DNA of 64,000 nucleotides from Brevundimonas goettingensis. GTDB lineage: Bacteria > Pseudomonadota > Alphaproteobacteria > Caulobacterales > Caulobacteraceae. Positions 55,803 through 64,000 of the stretch are shown here, piece after piece (position 1 is the stretch's first letter; each line of letters opens with the position of its first letter). The stretch lies in contig NZ_CP062222.1 of the NCBI RefSeq assembly GCF_017487405.1, positions 3,915,501 to 3,979,500 of the forward strand. The letters run 5' to 3'. Under the pieces are notes generated by a model that saw only the letters and a program-made list of their open reading frames with translations, did not search any database and was not told where the DNA came from. Position numbers and translations under genes: made by a program.

Positions 55803-55860
55803 GACTAGGGACTAGTAAGGCAAGCGGCTCGTAGCTGGTCCTGGTCCCTAGTCCCTAGTC
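55803..55860. repeat. Inverted repeat between convergent genes
   Basis: GACTAGGGACTAG at 55803-55815 and its exact complement at 55848-55860 form a 13-bp stem with a 32-nt loop. A further GGGACTAGGGA copy lies just upstream (about 55787-55797). It lies between two convergent genes and may act as a bidirectional transcription stop. Confidence 0.75.
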
Positions 55861-55864
55861 TCTC

Positions 55865-56605
55865 TTACCCGATCCTCGGCGACTTCAGCCGGCGTTTGTT
55901 GGAGTGGCTGGCGGGGGCGTTGCCGAGGTCCTCGGGCAGTTCGCCCTTGAAGTAGAACCGCTGCCAGGCCTCCTTGGCCGCATCGGGATCGCCCGAGGCC
56001 AGGCGGGTGTTGAAGTCGGTGCGCTGGCGGTTCCAGGCCTCGAACTGACCGTTCATGACCGGGTTGGATTCCAGCGTCCGGATGACCGGCTGGAATTCCT
56101 CGACCTTCTTGTGCTCCAGCAGGGTGATGAAGCAGAAGGGCTCGCCCTTCTCGAACTTGATCCGGCCTGGCCGCGTGAAGATCCAGTTCATCGTGAAGGG
56201 GAAGGGCAGCCAGTCGGTCTCGATCAGCCCGACCAGGGGTTGGATGCCGTCCTTCACATGGTTCGGCGATCCCGAGCACTGCATCCCCCAGCCCGGCGGG
56301 GTGCGGAACAGGTACTGGGGATGCATGGTCAGGACCCCGCGCGAGAAGTGCGAGGTCACGAAATGGCTGAGCGTCGGCTGGGGCCGGTCAGGGGTGATGG
56401 TGATGTCCGACTGCTGCGGCCCGCCGTTCCATTCGGCGCTGAAGCCGAAGGGGCAGAGGATCTCCCACCCCGTCGTATTGGCCATATTCAGCGGCAGGCA
56501 GCGATAGGGGTGGCGCGAGACGAAGGCGTCCATCCAGTTGCGGGACTGACGGCCGGGCACGAGGTCCGGCGGCGTCGCCGTCATCGGATAGCATTCCAGT
56601 TCCAA
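55865..56605 (-). CDS. DUF6065 family protein
   Basis: I choose TTG 56605 because GGAG lies 8 nt upstream and the resulting N-terminus ([18 protein letters not shown]) looks conserved; ATG 56584 is the alternative. The 246-residue product has [60 protein letters not shown] and [18 protein letters not shown], the pattern of DUF6065. Many such proteins occur with secondary-metabolite or glycan genes, but none is adjacent. No signal peptide. The function is unknown. Confidence 0.8.
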   Translation of the reverse strand: MELECYPMTATPPDLVPGRQSRNWMDAFVSRHPYRCLPLNMANTTGWEILCPFGFSAEWNGGPQQSDITITPDRPQPTLSHFVTSHFSRGVLTMHPQYLFRTPPGWGMQCSGSPNHVKDGIQPLVGLIETDWLPFPFTMNWIFTRPGRIKFEKGEPFCFITLLEHKKVEEFQPVIRTLESNPVMNGQFEAWNRQRTDFNTRLASGDPDAAKEAWQRFYFKGELPEDLGNAPASHSNKRRLKSPRIG

Positions 56606-56672
56606 GGCCGGGCTCCGTTCTGTAAGCGGGACTGATCTCCTTCCTAGCCCGTCCCGAGCCGCCACCTCAACC

Positions 56673-57206
56673 ATGTCCGAAACGCCCGCCTTCACGCCTG
56701 CTTTCGATCGCGACCGCCTGCTGGACTGGATGGCGGAGCACGAGGTCGAACAGATCACCCACGACCATCCGGCGGTGTTCACCGTGGGCGAGGGGCTGGA
56801 CCTGAAGGCCGAGATGCCCGGCGTCCACACCAAGAACCTGTTTCTGAAGGACAAGAAGGGGCGGCTGTGGCTGATCTCGGCCGCCCAGGACACGGTCATC
56901 GACCTGAAGCGGGCGCATGCGGCCATGGGGTCGGACCGACTTTCGTTCGGCAATGAGGGGCTAATGTACGAGACCCTGGGCGTGCGGCCGGGCTCGGTCA
57001 CGGCCCTGGGGCTGATCAACGACGTGGACCGGCGGGTGACCTTCGTCCTCGACAGGCGGCTGCACGAAGCGGCCATCGTCAACTTCCACCCCCTGATCAA
57101 TACGGCGACGACGGCGCTGGATCAGGCGGCCTTCCGCAAGGTGCTGACCCTGCTGGGCAGGGAGCCGGTCGTGGTGGATTTCGAGAAAATGGCCCCTCTC
57201 CCATAG
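56673..57206 (+). CDS. YbaK/ProX-type aminoacyl-tRNA deacylase
   Basis: The 177-residue protein is a stand-alone prolyl-tRNA-synthetase editing domain (ProX/PrdX type) that hydrolyses mischarged tRNA such as Ala-tRNA(Pro). Motifs are [40 protein letters not shown] and [19 protein letters not shown]. The last four codons and the stop (PLP, TAG) lie inside an intergenic palindrome (57194-57214), so the repeat has supplied the end of the gene. Confidence 0.92.
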   Translation: MSETPAFTPAFDRDRLLDWMAEHEVEQITHDHPAVFTVGEGLDLKAEMPGVHTKNLFLKDKKGRLWLISAAQDTVIDLKRAHAAMGSDRLSFGNEGLMYETLGVRPGSVTALGLINDVDRRVTFVLDRRLHEAAIVNFHPLINTATTALDQAAFRKVLTLLGREPVVVDFEKMAPLP

Positions 57207-57348
57207 GGAGAGGGAGGGACCCGCGAGCGAAGCGGCGGGAGGGTGAGGGGTTCCGCCCTCGCCGGTTGGCGACAGAACCCCTCACCCTTTCGCACAAGGA
57301 CGACGGCTTGCGCCGCCGTGTGCTCAAGCCCTCTCCCTATGGGAGAGG
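57194..57348. repeat. Nested inverted-repeat element between convergent genes
   Basis: Outer palindromes of 21 bp lie at 57194-57214 and 57328-57348 (CCCTCTCCC arms). An inner pair GGGTGAGGGGTTC (57241-57253) and GAACCCCTCACCC (57275-57287) is an exact complement. The left palindrome overlaps the stop codon of the deacylase gene. This is a dispersed intergenic element type rather than a gene. Confidence 0.85.
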
Positions 57349-57357
57349 GTGTCGACC

Positions 57358-59409
57358 TCAGCCCGCGACCTTGACCGAGACCCGCTTGATCCAGCTGTAG
57401 AGGCCCAAGGACAGGACGGCGAAGGCGACGACGCCCGCCAGCATGGCCGGCCAGGCCGAGCCCTCCGGGATCAGACCGAACGGCGACTCCTTGCCGGTGC
57501 CGACGATGACGCCGGCCAGCAGGACGCCGAACAGGCTCTCGCCCACGATCAGGCCCGAGGCCAGCAGCACGCCCATGCGGCGGCCGACGTCGGCGTATTT
57601 CGTGCCGGCGATGGCCTTGTCGTAGAACCAGCCGACCACGGCGCCGACGACCAGCATCGTGGTGACGGCGGCGGGCAGGTAGAAGCCGATGCCGACGGCG
57701 AGCGGCGGCAGCTTGATCTTGCCCTTGGTGGATTTCTCCAGAACGGCGTCGAGCACGATGATGACGACGCCGATCACGGCGCCGATCCCGATCAGGTCCC
57801 AACGCAGTTCGCCCGATATGACGCCCTTGGCCAGGGCCGAGATCAGGGTCGCCTGCGGGGCCGCCAGCGGGGCGTCCGCGATGCCCTTGGGTCCGCCCTC
57901 GAAGCCGAAGGCGCCGTTCAGCTGGCTCAGGATGAAGGGGATGACCAGGGCGCCGGCGACGACGCCGACGATCAGGGCCACTTGCTGACGCCAGGGGGTG
58001 GCCTCGACCAGCTGGCCGGTCTTGAGGTCCTGAAGGTTGTCATTGGCGATGACGGCAACGGCGAAGACGACTGCCGTGACCATCAGGGCGAAGGCGACGA
58101 ACGACGGATCGGCCGGCACGCCTGCGACGGCCATGACCACCAGCATGAGCAGGGAGGCGACGACGATGGCGATGATGCCGACGCCCGAGACCGGGCTGTT
58201 CGACGAGCCGATCAGGCCGGCCATATAGCCGCAGATGGCGGCGACCGCGAAGCCGATGACGATCACATAGACCAGGCCGCCGATGACCAGGATCGGGGCG
58301 CTGGCGGCCAGCGGGGTGCCTTGGGTAAACAGGGCCAGGACCGTGGCGATACCGACGAGGGCGATGATCGACAGGCCGCCGACGATGCCGATCGGGATAT
58401 CCTGTTCGGTGCGGTCCAGAACCTCGCCTTCAGAGCGGCGGCGCTGGGCGGCCAGGGCCGAAGTCAGGCCGCCGACCAGCGGGCCCATCAGCTTGATCAG
58501 GGTCCAGATGGCGGCGACGCCGATGACGCCGGCGCCCATGAAGCGGACCTCATTGCGCCAGACCTTGGAGGCCAGCTCCTCGGCCGGGGCCGAGGCGAGG
58601 GTGGCGGCCAGGGAGTGGATGCCGAAATGCGAACCCAGCCAGGCCACGACGTCGGGCGAGGTCAGCAGGGGCACGGCGATGCACCAGGCCAGGATCAGGC
58701 CGAACAACTGGGCCAGACCCACGGTCAGGCCGATCAGGTGGCCGGCGCCCAGAAGCGCGAACTGCATGCCGAAGCCGACGCCCGTGGCGCCGCCGCCGAG
58801 GAAGGCGGGAAGCTTGATGAATTTGGCCGTCTCGCCGGCGAAGGCGCGCGCCGAAATCAGGAAGGCGAACAGGGCTGAGACGATCGCGCCCACGATGACG
58901 ACGCCGAGGCCGGCCTTGTTCTCGCGCACCGCCTCCTCGCTCTGGTCGACGCCGGGCGAGCCGACTGTCAGCACCTCGGCGGCGGCGACGCCTTCGGGGT
59001 AGGGCAGGTTGGCATTGACCACCAGGGCGCGGCGCAGCGGGATGGAGAAGGTGACGCCGAGCACGCCGCCCAGGACGCAGATGGCCACCGATTCCCAGAA
59101 CGGAAAGTCCATCCACCAGCCGACCATGACCAGGCCGGGCAGGACGAAGATGATCGAGCTCATGGCCCCGCCGACCGAGGCCACGGTCTGGACGGTCATG
59201 TTCTCCCAGATGGTCGAGCCCCTGAAGGCGCGCAGGATGGCCATCGAGATGACCGCCGCCGGAATGGCAGAGGCGAAGGTCAGGCCCACCTTCAGGCCCA
59301 GATAGGTGTTGGCGGCGGTGAAGATCACCGCCAGCAGACAGCCCAGGATCAGGGCGCGGATGGTGAGTTCGACGCGTTTCGTGCGGGGTACTGCGGGGGT
59401 GTCGGTCAT
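57358..59409 (-). CDS. OPT-family oligopeptide transporter
   Basis: The 683-residue protein has about sixteen hydrophobic segments and belongs to the OPT family of proton-coupled importers for peptides or metal chelates. The start (VELTIRALILGCLLAVIFTA) and NTYLGLKVGLTFASAIPAAV fit the family. PYPEGVAAAEVLTVGSPG and a C-terminal ASGLIVGESLFGVLLAGVIV are also characteristic. Substrate unknown. It is convergent with the deacylase gene and divergent from the cytochrome gene. Confidence 0.93.
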   Translation of the reverse strand: MTDTPAVPRTKRVELTIRALILGCLLAVIFTAANTYLGLKVGLTFASAIPAAVISMAILRAFRGSTIWENMTVQTVASVGGAMSSIIFVLPGLVMVGWWMDFPFWESVAICVLGGVLGVTFSIPLRRALVVNANLPYPEGVAAAEVLTVGSPGVDQSEEAVRENKAGLGVVIVGAIVSALFAFLISARAFAGETAKFIKLPAFLGGGATGVGFGMQFALLGAGHLIGLTVGLAQLFGLILAWCIAVPLLTSPDVVAWLGSHFGIHSLAATLASAPAEELASKVWRNEVRFMGAGVIGVAAIWTLIKLMGPLVGGLTSALAAQRRRSEGEVLDRTEQDIPIGIVGGLSIIALVGIATVLALFTQGTPLAASAPILVIGGLVYVIVIGFAVAAICGYMAGLIGSSNSPVSGVGIIAIVVASLLMLVVMAVAGVPADPSFVAFALMVTAVVFAVAVIANDNLQDLKTGQLVEATPWRQQVALIVGVVAGALVIPFILSQLNGAFGFEGGPKGIADAPLAAPQATLISALAKGVISGELRWDLIGIGAVIGVVIIVLDAVLEKSTKGKIKLPPLAVGIGFYLPAAVTTMLVVGAVVGWFYDKAIAGTKYADVGRRMGVLLASGLIVGESLFGVLLAGVIVGTGKESPFGLIPEGSAWPAMLAGVVAFAVLSLGLYSWIKRVSVKVAG

Positions 59410-59553
59410 AAGGTCCCTCTTTGACGGCGGAGGTAAGCCGGAAACGCCCCCGCTGGCAACGGCGGGGCTGTATGACGACCGATCACCCGATCCGATGACT
59501 TGACGCGGGGGCCGGCGCGGCGAACTGTCTCACATCGGTTTCGAGGAAGACCC

Positions 59554-60024
59554 ATGCGCCGCATCATCGTCACCAGCCTCATCGCCCTTCTCTGCGCTGC
59601 GGGCGCGGCCGGAGCCCAGACCTCAGCGTCCCCATCCGCGGCGGAAACGGTCGCGGCGCGCAAGGCGGCCTTCAACCTGTCGGCGGTGGCCTTCAGCACG
59701 ATGAACGCGGCGGCGGCCTCGCCCACGCCGGAGCCGCGCCAGCTGTCGTTCAGCGCCCAGGCCCTGGCCCGCTGGGCCCACGCCCTGCCCGGGCTCTTCC
59801 CCGCCGGCACCAGCGCCACCGACATGCCGGGCGAGACCACCGCCTCGCCGGCCATCTGGGCCAATCGCGCCGACTTCGAGGCCAAGGCCGCCGCCTATGC
59901 CGCCGCCGCCGACAAGCTGGGCGAGCTGACCGAGGACACCGAGGCCTTCAAGGCCCAGCTGGCGGTGGTCAGCGACACCTGCAAGTCGTGCCACCAGCCC
60001 TATCGGGTCCGCTCCGGCCACTGA
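59554..60024 (+). CDS. Cytochrome c' (periplasmic)
   Basis: From ATG 59554 (GAGGA 7 nt upstream) the 156-residue product has a signal peptide (RRIIVTSLIALLCAAGAAGA) and four predicted helices. The C-terminal haem site is SDTCKSCHQPYRV, a CxxCH motif near the end, as in class II cytochromes c'. Such proteins bind NO or act in electron transfer. The haem-pocket region near the N-terminus is Ala-rich (AARKAAFNLSAVAFSTMNAA). It stands alone, 43 nt before mutM. Confidence 0.9.
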   Translation: MRRIIVTSLIALLCAAGAAGAQTSASPSAAETVAARKAAFNLSAVAFSTMNAAAASPTPEPRQLSFSAQALARWAHALPGLFPAGTSATDMPGETTASPAIWANRADFEAKAAAYAAAADKLGELTEDTEAFKAQLAVVSDTCKSCHQPYRVRSGH

Positions 60025-60067
60025 TCGCCGACCTTCTCTCCGGCCTCTCAGCGGGTTAGGAGGCTTC

Positions 60068-60931
60068 ATGCCTGAACTTCCCGAGGTCGAGACGGTCCGG
60101 CGCGGCCTGGAGCCCGTTCTGGTCGGCGCCCGCCTGACCCGTGTGCGACAGAATCGCCCGGATCTGCGCTTTCCTTTCCCCGACCGGTTCGTCGAACGGC
60201 TGGAGGGGGCGACGGTCACGGCCATCGACCGGCGCGCCAAATATCTGCTGGCCCGACTGTCGACCGGGGAGACCTGGGTCACCCATCTCGGTATGACCGG
60301 CCGCTTCACCCTCGACGGGACCCAGATCGGGGAGTTCGAGGAGCCGGCGCCGACCGCGGGCAAGCACGAGCACATGAGCTTCTGCGCGGTGCGGGATGGA
60401 AAGGCGACCCGCGTGGGTTTCGCCGACGCCCGCCGCTTCGGCTTCATGGGGCTGATCCCGACCGAGGAGGCCGAGGCCCATGCCTGGTTCGCCGCCATGG
60501 GGCCTGAACCGCTCGGCAACAGCTTCTCCGCCGCCCATCTGGCCGAGGTCTTCGCGGGCAAGAAACAGAACATCAAGGTCAGCCTGCTGGACCAGAGGAA
60601 TGTCGCGGGCCTCGGCAACATCTATGTCTGCGAGGCGCTGTACCGCGCCCGGATCTCGCCCCTGATCGCGGCGGGCAAGGTCTCCCGCCCCAGGCTGGAG
60701 ACGCTCGCCTCAGTGATCCGCGACGTGCTCAACGACGCCATCGCGGCGGGCGGCTCGACCCTGAAGGACTTCGCCAATGCCGAGGGCGGTCAGGGCTATT
60801 TCCAGCACCGTTTCGACGTCTACGGCCGCGAGGGCAAGCCGTGTCTGGCCGAGGGCTGCACCGGCGTGGTTAAACGCATCGTCCAGGCGGGCCGCTCGAC
60901 CTTCTATTGCCCGAGCTGCCAGAAGAAATGA
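60068..60931 (+). CDS. mutM: Formamidopyrimidine-DNA glycosylase
   Basis: The 287-residue enzyme removes 8-oxoguanine and formamidopyrimidines from DNA. It begins MPELPEVETVRRGLEP, with catalytic Pro1 and Glu2 after Met removal, has the Lys region (DRRAKYLLARL), the helix-two-turn-helix GLGNIYVCEALYRARISPL, and a C-terminal zinc finger (CLAEGCTGVV...YCPSCQKK). Length is normal. Its stop overlaps the next start (ATGA). Confidence 0.97.
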   Translation: MPELPEVETVRRGLEPVLVGARLTRVRQNRPDLRFPFPDRFVERLEGATVTAIDRRAKYLLARLSTGETWVTHLGMTGRFTLDGTQIGEFEEPAPTAGKHEHMSFCAVRDGKATRVGFADARRFGFMGLIPTEEAEAHAWFAAMGPEPLGNSFSAAHLAEVFAGKKQNIKVSLLDQRNVAGLGNIYVCEALYRARISPLIAAGKVSRPRLETLASVIRDVLNDAIAAGGSTLKDFANAEGGQGYFQHRFDVYGREGKPCLAEGCTGVVKRIVQAGRSTFYCPSCQKK

Positions 60932-61464
60932 CCCAACACCGCGTCATCCTCTTTCGCGGCATGAACACCGGGGGCGTCCGCGCCCCGGTGGGCGAGCAAC
61001 GCGCCATGGCCGAGGCCATGGGGCTGAACAACCCGCGCACCCTTCAGGCCAGCGGCAATCTGGTGGTCGAGACCGGGATGGCGACGGCGGCGCTGGAGGA
61101 AGCCATCGAAACGGAGATGGCGCGCCGCTTCGACCTCAAGATCGCCGCCATGGCTCGCACCCCGGATCAGTGGGCGAAGCTGATCGCCGCCAATCCGTTT
61201 CCGAAGGAGGCCGAGGCCCACCCCGCCAAGGTTGTGGCCATGGTCATGAAGGACGGTATCAACCCGGGCGCGCTCGACGCGGTTCAGGCCCTGTGCCGCG
61301 ACGGAGAGGATGTCCAGGCCGTGGAGGGGGTCCTCTATTTCTGGTTCCCGAACGGCCAGGGCGAGTCCCTCATCTTCAAGAAGGCGACGCCGAAGATGCT
61401 GGGCATGGGCACCGGCCGGAACTGGAACACGGTGCTCAGGCTGGGCGAGATGGCCGGCCTTTAG
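60928..61464 (+). CDS. DUF1697 family protein
   Basis: From ATG 60928, overlapping the mutM stop, the 178-residue product starts MTQHRVILFRGMNTGGVRAP, the typical DUF1697 opening, followed by LQASGNLVVETGMATAALEE and a middle segment MARTPDQWAKLIAANPFPKE. The family is cytoplasmic and uncharacterised. Coupled translation with mutM is likely. Its end overlaps the convergent hydrolase gene by 4 nt. Confidence 0.93.
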   Translation: MTQHRVILFRGMNTGGVRAPVGEQRAMAEAMGLNNPRTLQASGNLVVETGMATAALEEAIETEMARRFDLKIAAMARTPDQWAKLIAANPFPKEAEAHPAKVVAMVMKDGINPGALDAVQALCRDGEDVQAVEGVLYFWFPNGQGESLIFKKATPKMLGMGTGRNWNTVLRLGEMAGL

Positions 61465-62882
61465 CGCGGCCCCACGGAGGTCCGGGAGACGAAGGCGTTG
61501 ATCGCGTCTTCGGCGTGCTGCGGATCCGTCAGCACGACGTAGTGAGGCGCGCCCTCCACCGTCACGAACTGGACTTCTCCGGCTTTCGCGAGCGTCTCGG
61601 CACGCGCGACCGCGCCTGCGTGCGGGGTCTTGGGATCCCGGTCGCCCTGAAGCACCAGCACCGGCGGAAGACGCGTCGGGTCATGGCCGAACGCTGCGTC
61701 CCTCGCATAGGTCATGTCGGCGCCGCCCAGCAGCTGCAAGGGCAGGCTGCTTGTGAAGAGCAGGGCCTGGCTTTCGGCGGCAATATCCTCTCGCGTCAGG
61801 GTCGGCCGGGCGTTGTTTTCGGACGCAGAGATCAGGGCGACCAGCGGGATGGAAGAGGCGGCGTCGGGCGACATGAAGGGGGCGTAGAAGGCTTCCAGCG
61901 TCGTCTGCGCCCGCTCGATCGCGTCCTTCTTTCCGGCCAGCGCGTCGGCGATGACGTCGGGGATCATGGCCCGCGCGTCGGGAGCATCGAGCAGGGCGCC
62001 GAGGAAGGCTTTCGGCTGGCCACCCGGAAACAGATTCGCCCGCTCGGGATCGTCGACCACGCGCTGGAGCGCCTCGATCGCGGAGCTCCCTACCTTCGCA
62101 TGACAGGCCGGGTCCCGATCGCAGTCGGCCAGAACCTCGCGGCCCACGGCGTCGACGACCTGGGAGCGGTGGCTGAGGTCCCAGACCTCCGAACCGTCGG
62201 GCGGCACGAGAGAGTCCAGAACGATCCCCTTCAAGGCCGTGGGAGGCGCGACCGTCATCATGCGCAACACCAGCTGGGTGCCGTAGGAGACGCCGTACAC
62301 ATAGGTCTCCCGCCCGTGCGAATAGCGCCCTATCAGATCGTGCAGGTCGTGCGCCGCCTGGGTGACGGTGAAGGACCGGACCCAGGGCGACCGGGCGCCG
62401 AGCTGGCCGAAGCAGGAGCCCCATTCGGCGCCTTCGAGCCCCCGTCCACCGGGCGAGTCCGCAGCCTCCTCGGCGACACAGACGCGGCTGGACCGGCCCG
62501 TGCCGCGATGATCGGGGACGAGGATGTCGTATCCCGGGAAGGCGGCCCTGAATCGGTCAAGCAGGCCATAGAAGCCGGCGCCGGCCTCGCCCGGACCGCC
62601 CGCGACCAGCCAGACGTCGCCGCGGCTGATCCCTTGCGTCGGGAATTTACGGACGAACAGTTCGACTTCTCCGGAGGCCGCATCATCATGGCGAAGCGGT
62701 GCCTTGGCGACGGCGCACAGGCTGCCGGCAAGATGATCGGGCGCGGCGTCCGTGCAAGGCATGAAGTCGGCCAAGGCAGACGCCGGCCCGACCCTGGCGT
62801 CCGGCGACGCGGTCGGTGTGGAAGCGCAGGCCATCGTCATCGTGAGCGCCAGCGTCGCCGCCGCGAGAACCTTCAGTCGCAT
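61461..62882 (-). CDS. TAP-like alpha/beta hydrolase (secreted tripeptidyl aminopeptidase type)
   Basis: The 473-residue protein has an N-terminal lipoprotein-like signal (LKVLAAATLALTMTMACAST, lipobox TMAC near residue 19) and an alpha/beta-hydrolase domain with a C-terminal TAP-like extension. Motifs are VWLVAGGPGEAGAGFYGLLD, LVPDHRGTGRSSRVC, the nucleophile elbow YVYGVSYGTQLVLRMM, the acid in LVLQGDRDPKTPH and the His in VEGAPHYVVLTD. It likely removes peptides from N-termini in the periplasm. It is convergent with DUF1697. Confidence 0.92.
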   Translation of the reverse strand: MRLKVLAAATLALTMTMACASTPTASPDARVGPASALADFMPCTDAAPDHLAGSLCAVAKAPLRHDDAASGEVELFVRKFPTQGISRGDVWLVAGGPGEAGAGFYGLLDRFRAAFPGYDILVPDHRGTGRSSRVCVAEEAADSPGGRGLEGAEWGSCFGQLGARSPWVRSFTVTQAAHDLHDLIGRYSHGRETYVYGVSYGTQLVLRMMTVAPPTALKGIVLDSLVPPDGSEVWDLSHRSQVVDAVGREVLADCDRDPACHAKVGSSAIEALQRVVDDPERANLFPGGQPKAFLGALLDAPDARAMIPDVIADALAGKKDAIERAQTTLEAFYAPFMSPDAASSIPLVALISASENNARPTLTREDIAAESQALLFTSSLPLQLLGGADMTYARDAAFGHDPTRLPPVLVLQGDRDPKTPHAGAVARAETLAKAGEVQFVTVEGAPHYVVLTDPQHAEDAINAFVSRTSVGPR

Positions 62883-62983
62883 CGCATATCCCTCAGTTAT
62901 CCGGACATCGCTGATCCCGGTCGGCTGTGCACCTTAAGCTTCGCTAATGATCGACCAGAATACGGCGCCGATGTTTGGAAAAG

Positions 62984-63031
62984 CGGACATCGTGTAAAAA
63001 ATACTAGACTCAATGTCTGCTCCATGAGATA
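62984..63031. promoter_or_regulatory. AT-rich promoter region with inverted repeat for the third membrane/XRE cluster
   Basis: An AT-rich stretch (about 62996-63006, TAAAAAATACT) lies between two similar arms, GCGGACATCG (near 62984) and CAATGTCTGC (near 63012), which are complementary at 8 of 10 positions. They are about 55-85 bp upstream of the first gene of the cluster, where an XRE operator would be expected. Assigned from position and symmetry only. Confidence 0.35.
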
Positions 63032-63070
63032 TCGCTTCGTGGCGCCGCGCAGTGCGGCCGAGGAGGCCTC

Positions 63071-63559
63071 ATGTCGTTTCGCGAAAAGCATCTGTGGGTC
63101 AGCATCGTCTCCAGCGTGGCGGTGTGGGGCTGGTATTTCTGGTTCGTGGCCCGGCATCTGGCGGCCGGCTGGCGCACGGACGATCATTTCACCGCGACGC
63201 TCAGTCTCGCCTTCCTCGGCTGTCTGATCCTGGTGGTGCTGATCGAGGCAGTCCTGACCTTCATCGCTACGGCGATCACGCCGAAGGTCGAGCGGAAGAT
63301 GAAGGACGAGCGCGAGATTCATGCCGCGCTCAAGGCCAGCCACATCGCCCTGATGGCCCTGATCGGCCTGATCTTCTGCGTCTCGGCGGCCGCCTGGCTG
63401 GCCGGGGTGGTCGACGACAATATGGTGGGCGGCCGCGCGGTCTTTTCGGTCAACGGCAATCTGATGGTGGTGCTGGCCAATGTGCTGCTGGCCTGTCTGG
63501 TCCTGACCGAGCTGGTGCGGGCCGGGGTGACCCTGATGCTGCTGCGGGGGCTGCGTTGA
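63071..63559 (+). CDS. Membrane protein of an XRE-associated cluster
   Basis: The 162-residue protein has four hydrophobic segments (about residues 8-28, 42-66, 90-112 and 130-158). Ribosome site GAGGAGG lies 6 nt before ATG 63071. A charged central loop (ITPKVERKMKDEREIHAALK) joins helices 2 and 3. No enzymatic motif is visible. The stop overlaps the next start (TGATG). Confidence 0.8.
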   Translation: MSFREKHLWVSIVSSVAVWGWYFWFVARHLAAGWRTDDHFTATLSLAFLGCLILVVLIEAVLTFIATAITPKVERKMKDEREIHAALKASHIALMALIGLIFCVSAAAWLAGVVDDNMVGGRAVFSVNGNLMVVLANVLLACLVLTELVRAGVTLMLLRGLR

Positions 63560-63750
63560 TGACGGGCGGGCGTGAAGAGACGCGCGCGCCGCAGGGGTTG
63601 CAGTGGGCGCGTGAAGTCTGGGTCGGGGTCGTCGGCCTCGTTCTGGGCGTGGCGCTGGTGGCGGGGCTGACCGAGGATATGGGGCGCAGGGTCTGCGGTG
63701 GCGCGGCCTCGATCCCCGGGGCTGCGGTTCTGTTGGGGTGCGATCGCTAA
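63559..63750 (+). CDS. Single-pass small membrane protein in the XRE cluster
   Basis: This 63-residue frame begins at ATG 63559, overlapping the previous TGA, and ends with TAA overlapping the XRE ATG (TAATG). It has one membrane helix (VWVGVVGLVLGVALVAGL) and a C-terminal tail with two cysteines (RRVCGGAASIPGAAVLLGCD). The two translational overlaps are the main evidence that it is real. Function unknown. Confidence 0.75.
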   Translation: MTGGREETRAPQGLQWAREVWVGVVGLVLGVALVAGLTEDMGRRVCGGAASIPGAAVLLGCDR

Positions 63751-63965
63751 TGCCCGCTCCGCCCCCCATCAAGAACCGCATCCGCGAGTTGCGCTTCCAT
63801 GCGGGCGAGATGACCCAGGCGGCTCTGGCCGAGCGGATCGGCATGACGCGCCAAACCATCGTCGCCATCGAACAGGGCAAATACTCCCCCAGCCTCGAGG
63901 CCGCCTTCCGCATCGCCCAGGTGTTCGGAGTGCCGATCACCGGGGTGTTCGAGTGGGAGGGCTGA
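63750..63965 (+). CDS. XRE-family HTH regulator (short, YgzD-like)
   Basis: From ATG 63750 the 71-residue product is a Cro/C1-type helix-turn-helix: TQAALAERIGMTRQTIVAIE is the HTH core and is followed by YSPSLEAAFRIAQVFGVPIT. It is clearly related to the regulator at 550-738 (shared pattern TRQT..AxExGxYxPSLxxAFxIAxVFxxPI). It is the last gene of a three-gene overlapping unit and probably regulates it. Confidence 0.92.
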   Translation: MPAPPPIKNRIRELRFHAGEMTQAALAERIGMTRQTIVAIEQGKYSPSLEAAFRIAQVFGVPITGVFEWEG

Positions 63966-64000
63966 GGCTTTCGCCGGGCTGAGGTGATGGATATGAGACA

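Noticed and set aside
63987..64000. Possible start of a further gene at the right edge (GAGG then ATG)
   Set aside because: Only 14 nt are present; neither frame nor product can be judged.

Overview
The window is 64 kb of GC-rich DNA from a free-living alphaproteobacterium, most likely Caulobacteraceae and near Brevundimonas. I infer this from the protein flavour (TonB-dependent receptors, a CC0125/CC1285-type lipoprotein, AqpS-type arsenic resistance, short XRE regulators paired with membrane proteins) and from REP-like intergenic palindromes. It is ordinary chromosome with one low-GC restriction-modification island. No phage, integron, CRISPR array or rRNA operon is visible. There is one tRNA gene, tRNA-Gly(CCC).

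Layout. 0-2.4 kb: a membrane protein/XRE regulator/membrane protein cluster and a TraB/GumN protein, then an unannotated 38-residue membrane peptide. 2.7-8.2 kb: a cyclic-nucleotide-domain/thioredoxin-reductase fusion, tRNA-Gly, gshA, a DUF3052-like protein, rsmE, and a GIY-YIG nuclease gene enclosed by perfect 34-bp inverted REP repeats. 8.2-12.5 kb: a MerR regulator with two acyl-CoA dehydrogenases, then DUF2256 and DoxX proteins. 12.8-20.5 kb: selO, a DUF2975/XRE pair, a secreted hydrolase, nhaA with a long leader, and a large TonB-dependent receptor with a clear terminator. 20.5-27.3 kb: an RND efflux pump and lepA. 27.3-30 kb: a low-GC island with a putative restriction enzyme, a C5 cytosine methyltransferase and a Vsr repair nuclease. 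30-38 kb: a frameshifted HTH gene, an aminotransferase, a GNAT protein, a chloroperoxidase-like hydrolase, a multiply frameshifted TonB-like gene, an OmpA-like lipoprotein, the arsR-aqpS-arsC operon and an SseB protein.

38-50 kb: an S9 peptidase, an M16 peptidase, a KDPG-type aldolase, several small unknown proteins, a solo Lrp/AsnC effector domain, and divergent glmM and glmS. 50-55.8 kb: galU, argG, three tandem secreted proteins that look like diverged paralogues, a LysE exporter and a lipoprotein. 55.8-64 kb: a DUF6065 protein, a YbaK/ProX deacylase, an OPT transporter, cytochrome c', mutM-DUF1697, a TAP-like hydrolase and a third membrane/XRE cluster.

Functional links. glmS, glmM and galU supply UDP-sugar precursors, and gshA supplies glutathione, which the glutaredoxin-linked ArsC would use. 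The MerR gene is 3 nt from the acyl-CoA dehydrogenase gene it probably controls. The most unusual items are the REP-bounded GIY-YIG gene, the tandem secreted paralogues after argG, the nhaA leader (a possible nhaA-II/lithium riboswitch), the recurring XRE/membrane modules, and two genes carrying four single-base indels between them at 30.3-34.6 kb.
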